DNA from: Elusimicrobiota bacterium | GTDB taxonomy: Bacteria; Elusimicrobiota; Elusimicrobia; Elusimicrobiales; UBA9959 | Assembly: GCA_030639665.1 (NCBI GenBank) | Contig: DAOWCC010000117.1 | Coordinates: 1 to 7,815, forward strand | Length of the DNA stretch: 7,815 bases | Direction: 5' to 3' | In this document: positions 5,174-7,815 of the stretch, one piece after another | Layout: each line of letters begins with the position of its first letter | Position numbering within the stretch: position 1 is the stretch's first letter | The notes under the pieces: generated by a model | What the model was told of the DNA's origin: nothing | The model's database searches: none | What the model saw: only the letters and a program-made list of their open reading frames with translations | Program-made: the position numbers and the translations under genes

Positions 5174-7051
5174 ATGAAAAACAGTTTCCTTCCATTAAAC
5201 GCTCAAGATATGAAAGACCTTGGCTGGGACTTCGTTGATATTGTCCTAGTTACGGGAGACGCTTATGTGGACCATCCGAGTTTTGCGATGGCGGTCATAG
5301 GCAGAGTTCTTGAAGCGCAAGGCTATAGAGTCGCCATACTCGCTCAACCAAACTGGAAATCAAGTGAAGATTTTAAAGTTTTCGGACAACCCAGACTTTT
5401 CTTCGGAATATCATCGGGCAATATGGATTCCATGATAAACAAATATACCCATAATAGGAAAATCCGAAGCGAGGACGATTATTCTCCCGGCGGACAAAGC
5501 GGACTAAGACCGGACAGAGCGACTATCGTCTATAGTCAGAGGGCGAAAGAAAGTTACAAAAACACGCCTATAATTCTGGGCGGCATTGAAGCGAGCATGA
5601 GACGGTTCGCTCATTATGACTATTGGTCTGATAAAGTGAGAAAAAGCATTTTGCTTGACTGTAAAGCCGATATGCTGGTCTACGGCATGGCCGAAAAAGC
5701 CATAACTCAAATCGCCAAACTTTTATCCGACGGCGTTAAAATAAAAGATATTCGAGATATCCGCCAAACAATGTATCCTTTGGGCAAAAGCGAAACTACC
5801 AAGTTAGCCGACATGCTGTCGGAACTCAAATCCCAAAATTCAAATAACAAATCCCAAATAAATTCCAAAATATCAAAATCTCAAACTTTGAAATCCCCTT
5901 ACATAAATTTAAAAATGGCAAGCTCGATTATTCTGCCGAGTTTTGAAGAAGCATCATCCGATAAAATAAAATTTTCTGAAGCCACTCGCTTTATTTATGA
6001 AGAGACCAATCCCTATAACGCGAAGACATTAATTCAATTTACCGGCAGCCAAGCCATTGTTCAAAATCCGCCGAATTTTCCCCTATCAACAAAAGAAATG
6101 GATGATATATATGATTTGCCTTATCAAAGACTGCCTCATCCCTCTTACAAGGAAAAAATTCCGGCCTATGAAATGATAAAAAATTCCGTAGTTTCGCATA
6201 GAGGCTGTTTCGGCGGCTGTTCTTTTTGCTCGCTAACGCTTCATCAGGGAAGAATCATACAATCAAGAAGCCAAAAATCAATAGAAAAAGAAATCGCGCA
6301 TATATCCGCCTTGAATAATAAAGAAACGGTTATTTCAGATATCGGCGGTCCGACGGCAAATATGTATAAAATCACTGCCAAAGATATTAAGATATGCGAA
6401 AAATGCAAAAAACTTTCCTGCGTTTATCCCATTATATGCCAAAATTTAAATATTGATTTTAAGCCGCTTTTAAAACTTTTAAAAAAAGCGAGGGAAATGC
6501 CCCGAATAAAAAAAGTTTTTATCGCAAGCGGCATAAGAATGGATTTGGCCTTGCTTTGTGAAAACTATATCAAGGAAATAGCGAAGTTTCATACATCAGG
6601 CCATCTTAAAGTCGCGCCGGAACATATTTCAAAAAAAACCCTTGAAGTGATGAAGAAACCTTCAAAAGAAGTCTTTATGAATTTTGCTGAAAAATTTAAA
6701 AAGGCAAGCGCGGCTTCCGGCAAAGAGCAATATATTCTTCCCTATTTTATTTCTTCCCATCCGGGCTGCACTCTGGAAGATATGGCCCAATTGGCTGTTT
6801 TTCTAAAAAAAAATAATTATCGTCCAAGGCAGGTAAATGATTTTCTTCCGGCTCCAATGGAGCTTGCGACTTCAATATATTATACGGGACTTGACCCTTT
6901 TAGTTTGGAGCCGGTATTTACGGCAAAGGGAGATGGGGAAAGAAAAATGCAGAGGGCCTTGCTTCAATATTTTAAACCTGAAAACAAGAAATTATTATTC
7001 AGAGCTTTGAAAAAAATAAAAAAATTGGGTTTATTAAGACGATTAAAATGA
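5174..7051 (+). CDS. ygiQ: YgiQ-family (UPF0313) radical SAM protein
   Basis: The product is 625 residues and cytoplasmic. It is a radical S-adenosylmethionine protein of the YgiQ family; the reaction is not established to my knowledge. The N-terminal domain has the family pattern: FLPLNAQDM (5-13), DIVLVTGDAYVDHPSF (22-37) and PIILGGIEASMRRFAHYDYW (132-151). The [4Fe-4S] cluster motif C-x3-C-x2-C is Cys345, Cys349 and Cys352 (SHRGCFGGCSFC). SDIGGPTANMY (388-398) and a second cysteine group (Cys408, Cys411, Cys416, Cys422) follow, as in relatives. I chose the ATG at 5174, preceded closely by GAGG; a TTG at 5165 in frame is less likely. Residues about 218-242, in the variable linker before the radical SAM domain, are a translated 21-base-period repeat (KSQNSNN, KSQINSK, ...) that looks like inserted repeat DNA kept in frame. 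The catalytic core is intact, so the gene should be functional. Confidence 0.92.
   Translation: MKNSFLPLNAQDMKDLGWDFVDIVLVTGDAYVDHPSFAMAVIGRVLEAQGYRVAILAQPNWKSSEDFKVFGQPRLFFGISSGNMDSMINKYTHNRKIRSEDDYSPGGQSGLRPDRATIVYSQRAKESYKNTPIILGGIEASMRRFAHYDYWSDKVRKSILLDCKADMLVYGMAEKAITQIAKLLSDGVKIKDIRDIRQTMYPLGKSETTKLADMLSELKSQNSNNKSQINSKISKSQTLKSPYINLKMASSIILPSFEEASSDKIKFSEATRFIYEETNPYNAKTLIQFTGSQAIVQNPPNFPLSTKEMDDIYDLPYQRLPHPSYKEKIPAYEMIKNSVVSHRGCFGGCSFCSLTLHQGRIIQSRSQKSIEKEIAHISALNNKETVISDIGGPTANMYKITAKDIKICEKCKKLSCVYPIICQNLNIDFKPLLKLLKKAREMPRIKKVFIASGIRMDLALLCENYIKEIAKFHTSGHLKVAPEHISKKTLEVMKKPSKEVFMNFAEKFKKASAASGKEQYILPYFISSHPGCTLEDMAQLAVFLKKNNYRPRQVNDFLPAPMELATSIYYTGLDPFSLEPVFTAKGDGERKMQRALLQYFKPENKKLLFRALKKIKKLGLLRRLK
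5827..5890 (+). repeat. 21-base-period repeat inside the YgiQ coding sequence
   Basis: The unit CAAATCCCAAA occurs at 5827-5837 and again at 5848-5858, exactly 21 bases apart. AATTCCAAAA, TATCAAAATC and TCAAACTTTGAAATCC follow as degenerate units. Because 21 is seven codons, every unit is read in the same frame and yields a Ser/Asn/Lys/Gln-rich low-complexity peptide without stops. The base composition is A/C-rich with almost no G on this strand, unlike the flanking codons. Confidence 0.7.
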
Positions 7052-7062
7052 ATGTAAATTAT

Positions 7063-7097
7063 CCGCGTTCTCCGCGATAGTTTTGCGTTCTTTGCGG
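7063..7097. repeat. GC-rich direct repeat between ygiQ and RNase D
   Basis: CCGCGTTCTCCGCGATAG is followed by TTTTGCGTTCTTTGCGG; GCGTTCT recurs at 7065-7071 and 7085-7091, 20 bases apart. The word is unrelated to the coding sequence on either side and much richer in G+C than the surrounding gap. It fills nearly the whole gap between the two convergent genes. Confidence 0.5.
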
Positions 7098-7103
7098 TTT
7101 TTT
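7072..7103 (+). terminator. Possible intrinsic terminator of ygiQ
   Basis: CCGCGA (7072-7077) can pair with TTGCGG (7092-7097), six pairs with one G-U, and six T follow immediately (7098-7103). It lies 20 bases past the ygiQ stop codon and would end that transcript before it ran into the convergent RNase D gene. The stem is short and built from repeat sequence, so confidence is moderate. Confidence 0.4.
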
Positions 7104-7815
7104 AAAATAATCTTTCTTCGGTGGAAAGCACATCTAATATTTCTTTTCCGTAAAGATTTGATTTAATTGGAAGGAAACCGTCTATCTTTACAAGGTCATC
7201 GGCGGTTTTAGGATTGCGATAAGCTATTTTTTCAAGAGTTTCCCCTTCAATTATAACTTCCGAAAGCATATTTCTTTTTTTCGCTGTTTCTATTCTCCAG
7301 CGTTTAAGCCTTTTTATTCTATCTTTGACATTATGAAAATGTTCAATTTTTTCTTTGCTGAGAACCGCTTTTTTCGGAATAACCACAGTCTTTTCTTTTA
7401 AACCGCGTTCTATGGCCTCTTTAATCCACTCACCGTGCATGGTATAAACATATTTGGTTATGCCTTTATATTCCACAAGACTAATCAAAGCATGAGTCGG
7501 ACTTTTTGAAAGTCTCAGCATAAGATCTTCAGATATCACTTTAAAAGAAGGAACATTTATTTTAGCAGCCGCTTTTTCTCTGGCGCAATACAACTCTTTC
7601 AAAACCGCCAAACTTAGCATATTTAATTTCCGGGACATGCCGAACGAAAGATAACCATTCCGGTCAAATTTAGGTTCCTGAGGCTCCAACTTGGTAAGTT
7701 TCACGAATTCTTCCGTTATTTCATCAAGTAAATCATTCTTTTTGAGTTTTGAATGAAACATATCTTTTAATTTTTTAAGATATCTGACATCATTTATGGC
7801 ATAATCAAGCATTTC
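7102..7815 (-). CDS. rnd: Ribonuclease D, C-terminal part (runs off right edge)
   Basis: RNase D is a DEDD-family 3'-5' exoribonuclease that trims tRNA and other RNA precursors in the cytoplasm. The 237 visible residues are the C-terminal part; the frame is open to the edge, so the N-terminal exonuclease core with motifs Exo I and II lies outside. The first residues, EMLDYAINDVRYL, contain the Exo III motif Y-x3-D (Tyr5, Asp9 of the visible part). A linker is followed by an HRDC domain at about 64-140 (LAVLKELYCAREKAA ... LVEYKGI). A second HRDC-like helical domain lies at about 153-232 (NPKTADDLVKIDG), an arrangement known from RNase D. HRDC domains bind nucleic acid. The apparent start codon at 7812 is an internal methionine, not the true start. 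The gene converges on ygiQ. Confidence 0.85.
   Translation of the reverse strand, partial: EMLDYAINDVRYLKKLKDMFHSKLKKNDLLDEITEEFVKLTKLEPQEPKFDRNGYLSFGMSRKLNMLSLAVLKELYCAREKAAAKINVPSFKVISEDLMLRLSKSPTHALISLVEYKGITKYVYTMHGEWIKEAIERGLKEKTVVIPKKAVLSKEKIEHFHNVKDRIKRLKRWRIETAKKRNMLSEVIIEGETLEKIAYRNPKTADDLVKIDGFLPIKSNLYGKEILDVLSTEERLF

Overview
The window is AT-rich bacterial chromosome with short AT-rich gaps and mostly co-directional genes. The organism was probably a diderm (Gram-negative-type) bacterium from a poorly sampled lineage. The main reasons are a secreted beta-barrel-like protein with a clean AWA/N signal cleavage site, a MurB for peptidoglycan synthesis, and word-like dispersed repeats in the gaps and even inside a gene. 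UGA is used as a normal stop (murB, ygiQ), so the code is standard. I cannot name the phylum from this sequence.

Layout from left to right. Positions 1-125 hold no supportable gene. Next comes the C-terminal half of a GT4-type glycosyltransferase (126-803, + strand); it follows an in-frame stop and has no usable start codon, so it is probably a broken gene. A small two-helix membrane protein follows four bases later (808-1203, +). A 370-base gap (1204-1573) contains repeat words and a GC-rich, strongly structured segment (about 1435-1561) that looks like a non-coding RNA on the + strand. Four minus-strand genes then run leftward from about 5015: a secreted barrel-like protein, ornithine aminotransferase (rocD), murB, and a small membrane protein. 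Rightward from 5174 runs a radical SAM protein of the YgiQ family. It converges on the 3' part of a ribonuclease D gene that runs off the right edge.

The genes do not form one pathway. MurB makes UDP-MurNAc for the cell wall, ornithine aminotransferase links ornithine to glutamate semialdehyde and proline, RNase D trims RNA 3' ends, and YgiQ has no firmly known role. The minus-strand block could be one transcript, with gaps of 57, 108 and 97 bases, but the gaps are large enough for separate promoters.

The most interesting content is non-coding. The candidate RNA has a 21-bp closing helix whose only three imperfections are G-U wobbles when read on the + strand. It lies between a gene's 3' end and a degenerate copy of that same 3' end. 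Several families of short word-like repeats are also present: an imperfect palindrome of about 85 bases between murB and rocD, related words in other gaps, a 21-base-period repeat translated in frame inside ygiQ, and a GC-rich repeat between ygiQ and RNase D.
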